DNA from: DASYHS01 sp035998295
GTDB taxonomy: Bacteria; Pseudomonadota; Alphaproteobacteria; Azospirillales; Azospirillaceae
DNA: 24,408 bases
Assembly (NCBI RefSeq): GCF_035998295.1
Contig: NZ_DASYHS010000194.1
Span: 1-24,408 of the forward strand
Direction of reading: 5' to 3'
Within the stretch, counting starts at the first letter, position 1, and each line of letters opens with the position of its first letter. This document shows, one piece after another, positions 1-6,864 of this stretch. The position numbers were made by a program, and so were the translations under genes. A model generated the notes under the pieces. The model was not told where the DNA came from. It made no database searches and saw only the letters and a list, made by a program, of their open reading frames with translations.

Positions 1-2
1 AC

Positions 3-155
3 GAGGAGTTCCACGCCGCCCTCGCCGCCCGCGGTGCCGAGATGGCACCGGGCCCGGCGCGCACCAGCATCATCGACACGCTCATCCACTACCAGGTGGT
101 CGCCGACCGCTACCGCCAGATGGCCCGGGACGCCCGAGCCGCAAAGCTCCAATAG
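3..155 (+). CDS. C-terminal fragment of an unknown protein (5' end outside window)
   Basis: An open frame runs from the window edge to a TAG at 153-155 and gives the last 50 residues of a protein that starts to the left. The visible part is alanine- and arginine-rich and looks helical (segment IIDTLIHYQVVADRYRQ near the end). I do not recognise a family. The stop lies just upstream of the Shine-Dalgarno AGGAGG (154-159) of the next gene, so the two are probably co-transcribed and translationally linked. Codon use is G/C-rich at third positions, like the neighbours, which supports it being a real gene of the same mobile element. Confidence 0.6.
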   Translation, partial: EEFHAALAARGAEMAPGPARTSIIDTLIHYQVVADRYRQMARDARAAKLQ

Positions 156-166
156 GAGGGCAAGTC

Positions 167-2551
167 ATGGACGACCTCGCCAGCCGCCTGAAGGCGGCCC
201 GCACCGCCGCCGGCCACAGCCAGAAGGAACTCGCGCGCCTCGCCAAGGTCGCGCAGGCCACCATCTCCGACATCGAGGGCGGCAAGATCACCTCGCCGCA
301 GCTCGCCGTCCTGCAGAAGCTCGCCGACGCGCTCGGCACCACGATCGACGCCTTGACCGGCCTGGGCTCGATCGCCGTCGAGGTACTGGCCGCACCGCCG
401 TCCGACGCGGACCCGGGCGTGAAGATGCTGGCCCTGTGCCAGATCCACCCGTCGCCGCTGAACCCGCGCAAGCACTTCGACGAGGACGGCATCAAGGAAC
501 TGGCGAACAGCATCTCGGCCCAAGGCCTGCTCCAGAACCTGGTGGTGCGCCGCCGAGCCGATAGCACGGTCACCGTCAGCCCGGCGTTCGGCGAAGACCG
601 CGAGCTACCCGCCTTCGACATCGTCGCCGGCGAGCGGCGATGGCGCGCGCTACGCGCCTTGGCTGCGCAGGGGAAGTGGGATCCCGACGCGCTCCTCGTG
701 CCCTGCCGCGTCCTCGACGTCGACGACGCCCAGCACTTGGCCCTGGCGTTGTTGGAGAACCTGCAGCGCAAGGACGTCAACGCCATGGAGGAGGCGGAGG
801 CCTTCGCCCAGCTGCAGCAGATCGACCCCAAGCGCTGGTCGCCGAAGACCATCGCGGAACAGATCGGCTGCTCGGCCCGCCACGTCCAGCAGCGCCTTGC
901 CCTGGTTGGCCGCCTGTCCGACGCGGCCCAGGATGCGCTGCGCGACGGCAAGATCACCTTCACCCAGGCGCGCGTGCTGACCATGGCGCCGGTCAATAAG
1001 CAGGCTGAACTCGTCAAGGACGCCGCCGAGGGCCGCTACCCGACGGCTGACAGCCTGCGCGCCTACATCCTGCTCAGCGCGGTACCGGTGTCGCGCGCAA
1101 TCTTCCCGCTCGACAGCTACGCCGGCGAGATCATCGAGAACCCCGAGACGGGGACGAAGTACTTCGCGTCCAAGAACGCCTTCCTCGACGCCCAGAAAAC
1201 GGCCGCCCAGGCGAAGGTGGATGTGCTCCGCCAAGAATGGAAATGGGCCCAGCTGGTGGAGTGGTTCAGCAGCTACGACTATGAGGATCAGCGCTCCACC
1301 GACCGCAGCGCCGCCGGCTGCGTCGTCGTCTTCGACCGCTGGGAAGGCAAGGTAAGGATCGAGGAGGGCGTCGTGCTGCGCGACCGCTCGGCCGAGCAGG
1401 CCCGCCGGGCCGAGGATGACGCCCAGCGCGAGGCCAAACAGAAGGCGCACGACGCCTTCAAGCTCCAACTCCTCCGCCACATGGGCGAGGAGCCCGCGAC
1501 CATGATGCGCCTGGTCCTGCTCGACCGCATAACCGAGGGCATGGGCCGCGTCGTGTCTAGCGGTTACTACTCCGGCGGGCTGAACAAGGCATTCTTCAAC
1601 GGCGGCCCCCTGGCGCCGCTGGCCGGCTTGGTCGCCCGGGCGCAGAGCGACGGTAGCCAGTACGTCAAGACCCGCGCCGACCTGCCGGCCGCCTGGGCCG
1701 CGCTCGAGCGCATCCCCGACGACACGATCGCGCTCGCCTTCGCCGCCTCCGTCGCCGCCAACCTCTCCCTCGCCTGGGGCGAGCTGCACCCCGCGATCCA
1801 CACGCTGTCCAGGCGCTGGAAGGTCGCGATCCCCGAACACCTCCGGCCGGCGCAGGCGGACATCGAGGACGCCACGGCCGAGGCCGAGGCCGAGGCCGAG
1901 GCGAACGCCGTTCGCGACGCCGCCGGCCCGTCCGTGCCGCGGCCGGCTGCAGCGCCGCTCGTCGCGCCGAAGAGCTTCAAGTTGATGCGCTTCCTGATAC
2001 TGCTACACGACCAGATCGAGATGGCGCTGTCCGACTTCCTCGACTTGGTCGACGCGAACGGTGGCGAGGAACACAAAGAGTGGCTGCTCGCCTCCGGCTA
2101 TGTCGAGCGGACCCCGCCCGAAGACCCCGACGTTGACGAGGAAGGCATCGTCCTTACCGCGGCCGGCATGGCCTGGATTAAAGGCCGGTCTGGCCTCGCT
2201 CTCTCCAACCCGGCCCTGATGGCAGTAGCCGAACCGGCCGCACCGGTCGACGGTGCCGCCTGCACCATGATCGCGAGCCCCTGGGTCGATGTGCCTGCTG
2301 CGCTGATCGAGAAGCTGCAGGCCGCGCTGAGGCCGCGCCTCCTCGCCGGCGAGCTCCGGATCGAACTGCAGCTCGGCCTCGACGGTCTGCATCTCGGACG
2401 CGAGCAGCCGAACCAAGCGATGAATATCACCATTTCCCGTCACAACGGGGTCAGTAACGTGAGCAGCTGCATGTCCAAAACCTCGGTCGCGAAGTTCATC
2501 CGCGACTGGCTGGCCGCCAACCAGGCCAGCGCCGCCGGGGCCGCGGCGTGA
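167..2551 (+). CDS. XRE-type HTH / ParB-Spo0J family fusion protein
   Basis: A 794-aa DNA-binding protein. Residues about 5-65 form a Cro/CI (XRE) helix-turn-helix (SQKELARLAKVAQATISDIE). Residues about 86-215 are a ParB N-terminal domain with the motifs tied to CTP binding in ParB: NPRK (99-102), GERRWRAL (155-162) and ENLQRKDVNAMEEAEAF (197-213). A second helix-turn-helix follows at about 224-247 (SPKTIAEQIGCSARHVQQRL). The last 500 or so residues match no domain I recognise and include an Ala-Glu repeat near 571-578. Chromosomal ParB proteins are usually near 300 aa and lack an XRE domain. No parA and no TGTTTCACGTGAAACA-like parS site is visible here. ATG 167 follows AGGAGG. Likely role: regulator or nucleoprotein factor of the mobile element. 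The family call is firm; the function is inferred. Confidence 0.9.
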   Translation: MDDLASRLKAARTAAGHSQKELARLAKVAQATISDIEGGKITSPQLAVLQKLADALGTTIDALTGLGSIAVEVLAAPPSDADPGVKMLALCQIHPSPLNPRKHFDEDGIKELANSISAQGLLQNLVVRRRADSTVTVSPAFGEDRELPAFDIVAGERRWRALRALAAQGKWDPDALLVPCRVLDVDDAQHLALALLENLQRKDVNAMEEAEAFAQLQQIDPKRWSPKTIAEQIGCSARHVQQRLALVGRLSDAAQDALRDGKITFTQARVLTMAPVNKQAELVKDAAEGRYPTADSLRAYILLSAVPVSRAIFPLDSYAGEIIENPETGTKYFASKNAFLDAQKTAAQAKVDVLRQEWKWAQLVEWFSSYDYEDQRSTDRSAAGCVVVFDRWEGKVRIEEGVVLRDRSAEQARRAEDDAQREAKQKAHDAFKLQLLRHMGEEPATMMRLVLLDRITEGMGRVVSSGYYSGGLNKAFFNGGPLAPLAGLVARAQSDGSQYVKTRADLPAAWAALERIPDDTIALAFAASVAANLSLAWGELHPAIHTLSRRWKVAIPEHLRPAQADIEDATAEAEAEAEANAVRDAAGPSVPRPAAAPLVAPKSFKLMRFLILLHDQIEMALSDFLDLVDANGGEEHKEWLLASGYVERTPPEDPDVDEEGIVLTAAGMAWIKGRSGLALSNPALMAVAEPAAPVDGAACTMIASPWVDVPAALIEKLQAALRPRLLAGELRIELQLGLDGLHLGREQPNQAMNITISRHNGVSNVSSCMSKTSVAKFIRDWLAANQASAAGAAA
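1877..1900 (+). repeat. Tandem hexamer repeat (GCCGAG)x4 inside the ParB-like gene
   Basis: Four perfect copies of GCCGAG encode alternating Ala-Glu in the linker between the central part and the C-terminal part of the ParB-like protein. The unit keeps the reading frame, so copy-number change would lengthen or shorten the linker without a frameshift. Confidence 0.85.
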
Positions 2552-2754
2552 CGCCCCGCGGCGCAAGGACGCTCAGCGCCGCCCTGAACCTCTGCACGGA
2601 CCTGGCGCGCGACGTCGCCGAGCTCAACGCGAACCTCAAGGCCAACCGGCCGGCGATCGACGAGCTCGGCGCCGAGCGGCCGGATCTCTGGGACAACCTC
2701 GCCCGGCACACCAAGGCCAAGCGCGCCGCGCTCGCCCAGGCCGGCAAACACTGA
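2548..2754 (+). CDS. Small hypothetical protein (68 aa)
   Basis: GTG start at 2548 overlaps the TGA of the ParB-like gene (GTGA), indicating translational coupling. The product is small, basic and alanine-rich, with a predicted helical stretch (DLARDVAELNANLKANRPAIDELG) and a basic C-terminus (HTKAKRAALAQAGKH). No family is recognised. Third-codon positions are almost all G or C, as expected for a real gene here. Its place between two DNA-binding proteins in a coupled operon suggests an accessory protein of the mobile element, but nothing in the sequence shows a function. Confidence 0.6.
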   Translation: MTPRGARTLSAALNLCTDLARDVAELNANLKANRPAIDELGAERPDLWDNLARHTKAKRAALAQAGKH

Positions 2755-2766
2755 AAGGCAGACAGG

Positions 2767-3018
2767 ATGGCAACCAACGACGTCGGCGGGATCGCGAGCG
2801 ATCGCCTGCGCTCCTTCATCGAGCGCCTCGAGCGTCTCGAGGAGGAGAAGAAGGGGCTGCAGGACGACATCAAGGACGTGCTGGCCGAGGCCAAGGGGAC
2901 CGGCTTCGACACGAAGATCATCCGCCAGATCCTGCGGCTACGCAAACAGGCCAAGGATGAGCGCCAGGAGATGGAGGAGCTGCTCGATCTATACAAGGCC
3001 GCGCTGGGGATGGAGTGA
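2767..3018 (+). CDS. GapR family (DUF2312/UPF0335) DNA-binding protein
   Basis: The 83-aa product matches the GapR/DUF2312 family closely: an N-terminal coiled-coil helix (RLRSFIERLERLEEEKKGLQ), the signature segment EAKGTGFDTKIIRQILRLRK near 47-66, and the ERQEMEELLDLYKAALG C-terminal helix. GapR is a small alphaproteobacterial nucleoid-associated protein that clamps overtwisted DNA ahead of replication and transcription and stimulates topoisomerases. The length is typical and nothing is missing. It begins 12 nt after the previous stop with a weak ribosome site (CAGGA). The host should also carry a chromosomal copy, so this is probably an element-borne paralogue acting on the element's own replication or on host nucleoid structure. 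Confidence 0.88.
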   Translation: MATNDVGGIASDRLRSFIERLERLEEEKKGLQDDIKDVLAEAKGTGFDTKIIRQILRLRKQAKDERQEMEELLDLYKAALGME

Positions 3019-3023
3019 AGCTC

Positions 3024-3266
3024 ATGGACCCAATACAGAAAAGCCAGCGAGCCAAGATGCAAGCGCTGGCCAAGGCCATCGACAAGGTCGTGAAACCCTA
3101 TGGCTTCGCCCTGCTCGTCTTCCCCTTCGGCGCAGCCGACAGCGAGGGCGAGCACCGCATGAACTACATCAGCAACGCCCGACGCGAGGAGATGCTCGTT
3201 GCCATGAAGGAGTTCATCGCGGCGCACGAGGGGCGCACCCATGACGCTCCCGGGCGGCCGCAGTGA
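3024..3266 (+). CDS. Small hypothetical protein (80 aa)
   Basis: I place the start at ATG 3024, with GGAG at 3012-3015 eight nt upstream. An in-frame GTG at 3015 that overlaps the gapR-like stop (GTGA) is an alternative and adds three residues. The protein begins MDPIQKSQRAKMQALAKAIDKVV, then a hydrophobic strand (YGFALLVFPFG), an asparagine-containing segment (HRMNYISNARREEMLVAMKEFI) and a loose tail. This alternation resembles small conserved phage and prophage proteins of unknown function, but I cannot name a family. It is coupled to the next gene by a TGATG overlap. Confidence 0.65.
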   Translation: MDPIQKSQRAKMQALAKAIDKVVKPYGFALLVFPFGAADSEGEHRMNYISNARREEMLVAMKEFIAAHEGRTHDAPGRPQ

Positions 3267-3436
3267 TGCCAACCGCGATCTGCCCCGTGTGCCGGAACGG
3301 CACCCTCGAGCCCGGCCACTGCGCCCCGCCGGACTACCTGTCGGAGGACGAGCTCGACCGCTACGCGGAGGAGTGCGAGCACGCCCCGCCCGACTTCTTC
3401 GAGTGCGGCTACTGCAGCCACCGGGAGGACTACTGA
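3266..3436 (+). CDS. Cys4 zinc-ribbon-like mini-protein (56 aa)
   Basis: A short gene fits exactly between its neighbours: ATG 3266 shares its A with the previous TGA, and its own TGA (3434-3436) shares its A with the next ATG. The product starts MPTAICPVCRNGTLEPGHC and ends with FFECGYCSHREDY. CPVC near residue 6 and CGYC near residue 48 give a CxxC...CxxC pair typical of zinc ribbons; two further cysteines lie between. The middle is acidic (YLSEDELDRYAEECE). Zinc binding is inferred from the cysteine spacing. Two perfect TGATG junctions and a clean C-x-x-C pattern make chance coding unlikely. No precise family is recognised. Confidence 0.75.
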   Translation: MPTAICPVCRNGTLEPGHCAPPDYLSEDELDRYAEECEHAPPDFFECGYCSHREDY

Positions 3437-3774
3437 TGATCACCATCACCGCCGACAGCCACCCTGCCCTGCACTACACGCTGGCCACGATGCTCCGGAG
3501 CAACGGCGCCTGCTACGCCGGCGCTGTCCAGCCCGATGCGCTGACACCGCCGGCGCGCCTGGCGCACCTGGTCGGCCTGGCCGAAGCCGCCCTCGCGCAG
3601 CTGACGCCCGAGGAGCGCGACACCTTCGCTGACGGCGAAGAGACTGAGCTGCGCGCGCTGATCGGCGACGATCCTGGTCGACAGGCGGCCAGCGCCCTGG
3701 TCGAGCATCTCTTCGGCACCTGGAACGAGCAAACCGGAGTGTGGGGTGATATCGGCGCAGGCTGGGACATCTGA
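3436..3774 (+). CDS. Hypothetical protein (112 aa)
   Basis: The open frame extends upstream to 3241, but the start at ATG 3436 is preferred: it forms a TGATG overlap with the Cys4 gene, and a start at 3241 would overlap that gene completely. The product begins MITITADSHPALHYTLATMLRSNGACY and is mildly acidic, with a helical core (LAHLVGLAEAALAQLTPEERDTF) and a C-terminus ending WGDIGAGWDI. No family is recognised. It is coupled to the following gene by another TGATG. Its size and position are typical of accessory genes of prophage-like elements; no function can be assigned. Confidence 0.65.
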   Translation: MITITADSHPALHYTLATMLRSNGACYAGAVQPDALTPPARLAHLVGLAEAALAQLTPEERDTFADGEETELRALIGDDPGRQAASALVEHLFGTWNEQTGVWGDIGAGWDI

Positions 3775-4238
3775 TGGCACGAATGACCGACGAGCAGATA
3801 GCCGCTGCCAAGCGGGCAACCGAACGTGCTCGTGCCATCCTGAAGCCCGGCGATCGCATTCGAGCGACCCGCTGCGGCGGCATGGCGGCGAGCTATACCG
3901 TCGCCGGATGGGACGGCGATTGGATCGTCTCGAAGTCCGGTTTCGACGACATCCACGCTCACCACGTCATCAGGCTGAACGGCCAGCCCGTCAACTTCCG
4001 CGATCCCTCCGGTCGAGTTGACGTCGCCCCTCCGCCAGAGCACCGTAACCGATCCTTTGGGGAGGTGACCATGGACCACGAACCCACCATCCTTGAGCGC
4101 CTCGAAGCGGGACCCCCGTCGGACCCTCAGCAGGTTGCGCGCGACTACGAGGATGCCGCCGATCTCATCCGGCGGCTGCTCCGCGAGTACACCCAGCTCG
4201 GCAAGAACTTCGACCGGATGCGGCGAGGCCGGGCATGA
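3774..4238 (+). CDS. Hypothetical protein, possible SH3-like barrel plus helical C-terminus (154 aa)
   Basis: ATG 3774 overlaps the previous stop (TGATG), and the stop overlaps the integrase ATG (ATGA). Residues about 1-25 are helical. Residues about 25-80 (LKPGDRIRATRCGG..YTVAGWDGDWIVSKSG) look like a small beta-barrel, as in KOW/SH3-like domains; this is a guess from the pattern only. The last 55 residues are helical (DYEDAADLIRRLLREYTQLGKNFDRM) and could be a separate product from an internal in-frame ATG at 4071 preceded by GGGGAGGTGA. The two halves may therefore be a fusion, or a gene with nested translation. No named family is recognised. Confidence 0.65.
   Translation: MARMTDEQIAAAKRATERARAILKPGDRIRATRCGGMAASYTVAGWDGDWIVSKSGFDDIHAHHVIRLNGQPVNFRDPSGRVDVAPPPEHRNRSFGEVTMDHEPTILERLEAGPPSDPQQVARDYEDAADLIRRLLREYTQLGKNFDRMRRGRA
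4059..4068 (+). promoter_or_regulatory. Strong internal Shine-Dalgarno inside the 154-aa gene
   Basis: GGGGAGGTGA lies two nt before an in-frame ATG at 4071. This is the best ribosome site in the element region and sits in the middle of a coding frame, so it may drive a separate 55-aa protein (4071-4238) or keep ribosomes loaded for the overlapping integrase gene. Confidence 0.5.
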
Positions 4239-5425
4239 AGATCAAGGTGCCGTACCTCGTCGCCCGACCAGGCGCCGCCGGCGCAACCCGCTATTTCTGG
4301 CAGCCGGCCTCTCGCCTGCGGGATCTCGGCTGGAAGACCGAGCGCCTCGTGAAGCCCGACGGCACACCGGCCGCCACCCTCGATGAGGCGATCGAGCTCG
4401 CCAAGGCCAAGAACGAGCAACTCGCCGCCTGGCGTCGGGGTGAGCGGACAGGCGGCGAGCCCGAGCTGCCGGCGCCGGTGCCCGAGGTTCGACCCGGCAC
4501 CGTCGCCCATGCGATCCGCCTCTACAAGGCCAGCCCCCGCTACCTCAAGAACGCGGCGAAGACCCAGGCCGACTACGCTAAATGCCTCGCCAAGATCGAG
4601 GCATGGGCCGGCAACGCGCCGGTGAAGGCAATCACCCGCGAGCTGGTCCAGGACTACTACGAAGCCCTGATGAAGACGGGCAGGCACGCCCAGGCGAACG
4701 CCACGATCCGCGTGCTGCGCATTCTGCTGAAATACTCATGGGACAAGGGCCTCACCAGCCACAACGCCGCCGAGAAGCCTGGCCTGATCGGCACCGCGCC
4801 CCGGCTGCGCATCTGGTCGGACGAGGAGATTGACACCTTCGTGGCGGCCGCCGACGCCCAGGGCTGGCACTCCGTCGGCGATGCGGTGATCTACGGCGTC
4901 TACTGGGGCCAACGTCAGGGCGACCTACTGGCGATGCTCGAGATCCAGTTCCAGCCAGATGCCTTTGGCACACGGCGCCTGCGGCTGCGCCAGAGCAAGC
5001 GCAAGGCCTGGATCGACATCCCCGCCCATCCGCGCGTGCTCGCCCGCTGGGAGGCCCAGCAGGCCCGCCGCACGGCCGACGGCGTCAAGGCGCCCACGAT
5101 CCTGTGGCAGGACACCGTTAAGCGGCCATGGAAGGCCGACAACTTCCGCCACGTCTTCGGCGAACTCCGGGCGGCCGCGGCCGAGACAGTGCCGTCGATC
5201 GCGACCGCGCAGTACATGGACACCCGCGATACCGCCGTCACCAAGCTGGCCGAGGCCGGCTGCACGATCCCGCAGATATGCGCGATCACCGGCCACGATG
5301 AGGACGACGCGTACAAGATCCTGCGCCATTACATGGCGATCACCGGCGAGATGGCGGACGCCGCGCTGGCCAAGCTGCTCGCTCACGAGGAACAGAAACG
5401 GGCCGCCGGCGGAACGAACAGCTGA
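4235..5425 (+). CDS. Tyrosine recombinase / phage-type integrase
   Basis: A 396-aa site-specific recombinase. Residues about 1-75 form an N-terminal arm-binding-like region, 88-182 a SAM-like core-binding domain (VAHAIRLYKAS...LRILLKYSWDKGL), and 190-385 the catalytic domain. Visible active-site residues are Arg227 (GQRQGD), a lysine in the beta-hairpin (K255 or K257), Arg331 (DTRDTAVT), His354 (ITGHDED) and the nucleophile Tyr366 (LRHYM). The usual histidine three residues before the second arginine is Met328. The start overlaps the previous stop (ATGA). It is the last gene of the element and ends about 95 nt from the 3' end of a tRNA-Lys gene, the standard layout for an integrase next to its attachment site. 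Confidence 0.95.
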   Translation: MKIKVPYLVARPGAAGATRYFWQPASRLRDLGWKTERLVKPDGTPAATLDEAIELAKAKNEQLAAWRRGERTGGEPELPAPVPEVRPGTVAHAIRLYKASPRYLKNAAKTQADYAKCLAKIEAWAGNAPVKAITRELVQDYYEALMKTGRHAQANATIRVLRILLKYSWDKGLTSHNAAEKPGLIGTAPRLRIWSDEEIDTFVAAADAQGWHSVGDAVIYGVYWGQRQGDLLAMLEIQFQPDAFGTRRLRLRQSKRKAWIDIPAHPRVLARWEAQQARRTADGVKAPTILWQDTVKRPWKADNFRHVFGELRAAAAETVPSIATAQYMDTRDTAVTKLAEAGCTIPQICAITGHDEDDAYKILRHYMAITGEMADAALAKLLAHEEQKRAAGGTNS

Positions 5426-5435
5426 CGAAAGTCTG

Positions 5436-5462
5436 CTGTCAGACTCGCAAAAAGTCTGACAG
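5436..5462 (+). repeat. Perfect 10-bp inverted repeat just after the integrase
   Basis: CTGTCAGACT (5436-5445) and AGTCTGACAG (5453-5462) are perfectly complementary around a 7-nt A-rich loop. Additional GTCTG/AGAC copies flank both sides (5431-5435 and 5461-5464). It begins 11 nt after the integrase stop. It may be a transcription terminator without a T-run, or a binding site for integrase or an excisionase in the attachment region. Confidence 0.55.
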
Positions 5463-5482
5463 ACGCCCCAGCCGGAAATGGA

Positions 5483-5515
5483 AAGGCCCCGAAACGTGTT
5501 ACGTTTCAGGGCCTT
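5483..5515 (-). terminator. Hairpin terminator downstream of tRNA-Lys (possibly bidirectional)
   Basis: Arms 5483-5497 and 5501-5515 pair over 15 positions with one mismatch around a 3-nt loop. It starts just past the encoded CCA end of the minus-strand tRNA. Read on the minus strand the stem ends in CCTTTCC, a weak T-tract. Being nearly symmetrical it could also stop + strand transcription from the integrase. Confidence 0.7.
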
Positions 5516-5518
5516 ATA

Positions 5519-5594
<76 letters not shown>

Positions 5595-5649
5595 GTTTCC
5601 CGGATCGCGTTCCCGTCCTGAGGGCGGGGCGGCGCGTCGTGAGGTCGCG

Positions 5650-5678
5650 TATATAGCGAAGGCTGACAGGCTTGTCGA
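5650..5678 (-). promoter_or_regulatory. Candidate sigma-70 promoter of tRNA-Lys
   Basis: On the minus strand TCGACA (5673-5678) and TATATA (5650-5655) are separated by 17 nt, about 56 nt before the 5' end of the tRNA. It lies between the rodA stop and the tRNA, so the tRNA need not depend on the cell-wall operon. Confidence 0.5.
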
Positions 5679-5708
5679 TACCCAATCGCCCGGCCAGCGC
5701 GGCTTTTT

Positions 5709-6860
5709 TCAGTCGTCCAGGCTGATCCCGCGGCGCGAGATCCGCATGTCGCGGTGGACATGGGCGGACATCAGCAGGCCGAAGCCGAACAGCACCGTCA
5801 GCATCGCCGTTCCGCCGTAGGAGATCAGCGGCAACGGCACGCCGACGACCGGGATCAGACCCATCACCATGGCCATGTTGATGAAGACGTACAGGAACAG
5901 GTTGGTCACGACGCCAAGCCCGACCAGGCGGCCGAACTGGTTGCGGCAGCGCAGGGCCAGCGCGGTGCCGTAGGCCAGCAGCAGCAGGTACATCCCCAGC
6001 AGCCCGACGCCGCCCACCAGCCCGAACTCCTCCGCGAGCATCGTGAAGATGAAGTCCGTCTGCTTCTCCGGCAGGAAGTTCAGATGGCTCTGCGAGCCCA
6101 TCAGGTAGCCGCGCCCGGTCAGTCCGCCCGAACCGAGCGCGATCTTCGACTGCATGATGTGGTAGCCGGTCCCGAGCGGGTCGTTCTCCGGGTCGAGGAA
6201 GGTCAGCACGCGGTTCTTCTGGTAGTCGTGGAGGAACTGCCAGGCCACCGGCACCGACCCGGCGCCGGCCGCCAGGACGACCGCGAATTTCCACAGCCGC
6301 ACGCCCGCCAGGAAGAACAGCGCGCCCCCCACCATCAGCAGCATCATCGCCGTCCCGAGATCCGGCTGCTTCAGCACCAGGGCGACCGGCGCCAGCACCA
6401 TCAGGATCGGCGGCACCAGATACACCGGACGCGCGATCTGCTCCAGGCTCGCGCCATGGAAGTAGCGGGCGAGCACCAGCACGATCGCGATCTTCATCAC
6501 CTCCGAGGGCTGGAGCTGGATCACGCCTAGGTCGATCCAGCGCTGGGCGCCCATCCCGATCTCCCCCACCAGCTCGACCGCGACCAGCAGGGCGAAGCCG
6601 ACGCCGTAGATGGGGTAGGCCAGCTTCATCCAGATGCGGATGTCGATCAGCCCGACCACCAGCAGCACGCCGATCCCGAAGCCGAAGCGCACCATCTGGC
6701 GCGATGCCCACGGGTCAAGCGACCCGTTGGCGGCCGAGTAGAGCATGGCGAAGCCGATGCCCGCGATCCCGGCGAGCATCAGGACCAGGACCCAGTTGAG
6801 ATGCCAGATCCTGTCGAGCAGCGTCAGCTCGGGCTGGGTCCCGACCAGTTCCCCGCGCAT
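5709..6860 (-). CDS. rodA: RodA, SEDS-family peptidoglycan glycosyltransferase
   Basis: A 383-aa polytopic inner-membrane protein that polymerises lipid II in the elongasome together with PBP2. SEDS hallmarks are present: GAQRWIDLG.IQLQPSE (104-120), KQPDLGTA (164-171), the large loop NRVLTFLDPENDPLGTGYH, KQTDFIFTMLAEEFG (266-280, with the catalytic-type Asp269) and the C-terminal PLISYGGTAML. The open frame continues upstream into mrdA, but ATG 6860 gives the normal N-terminus and lies 4 nt after the mrdA stop. It is the last gene of the mreB-mreC-mreD-mrdA-rodA operon. The identity is firm. Confidence 0.96.
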   Translation of the reverse strand: MRGELVGTQPELTLLDRIWHLNWVLVLMLAGIAGIGFAMLYSAANGSLDPWASRQMVRFGFGIGVLLVVGLIDIRIWMKLAYPIYGVGFALLVAVELVGEIGMGAQRWIDLGVIQLQPSEVMKIAIVLVLARYFHGASLEQIARPVYLVPPILMVLAPVALVLKQPDLGTAMMLLMVGGALFFLAGVRLWKFAVVLAAGAGSVPVAWQFLHDYQKNRVLTFLDPENDPLGTGYHIMQSKIALGSGGLTGRGYLMGSQSHLNFLPEKQTDFIFTMLAEEFGLVGGVGLLGMYLLLLAYGTALALRCRNQFGRLVGLGVVTNLFLYVFINMAMVMGLIPVVGVPLPLISYGGTAMLTVLFGFGLLMSAHVHRDMRISRRGISLDD

Positions 6861-6864
6861 GCCG

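Noticed and set aside
650..1840. Long minus strand frame opposite the ParB-like gene
   Set aside because: Shadow frame; the + strand has clear ParB and HTH motifs.
5483..5515. GAAACGT...ACGTTTC symmetry considered as a parS site for the ParB-like protein
   Set aside because: The half-sites are in the opposite orientation to TGTTTCAC-GTGAAACA, and the place and stem fit a tRNA terminator better.
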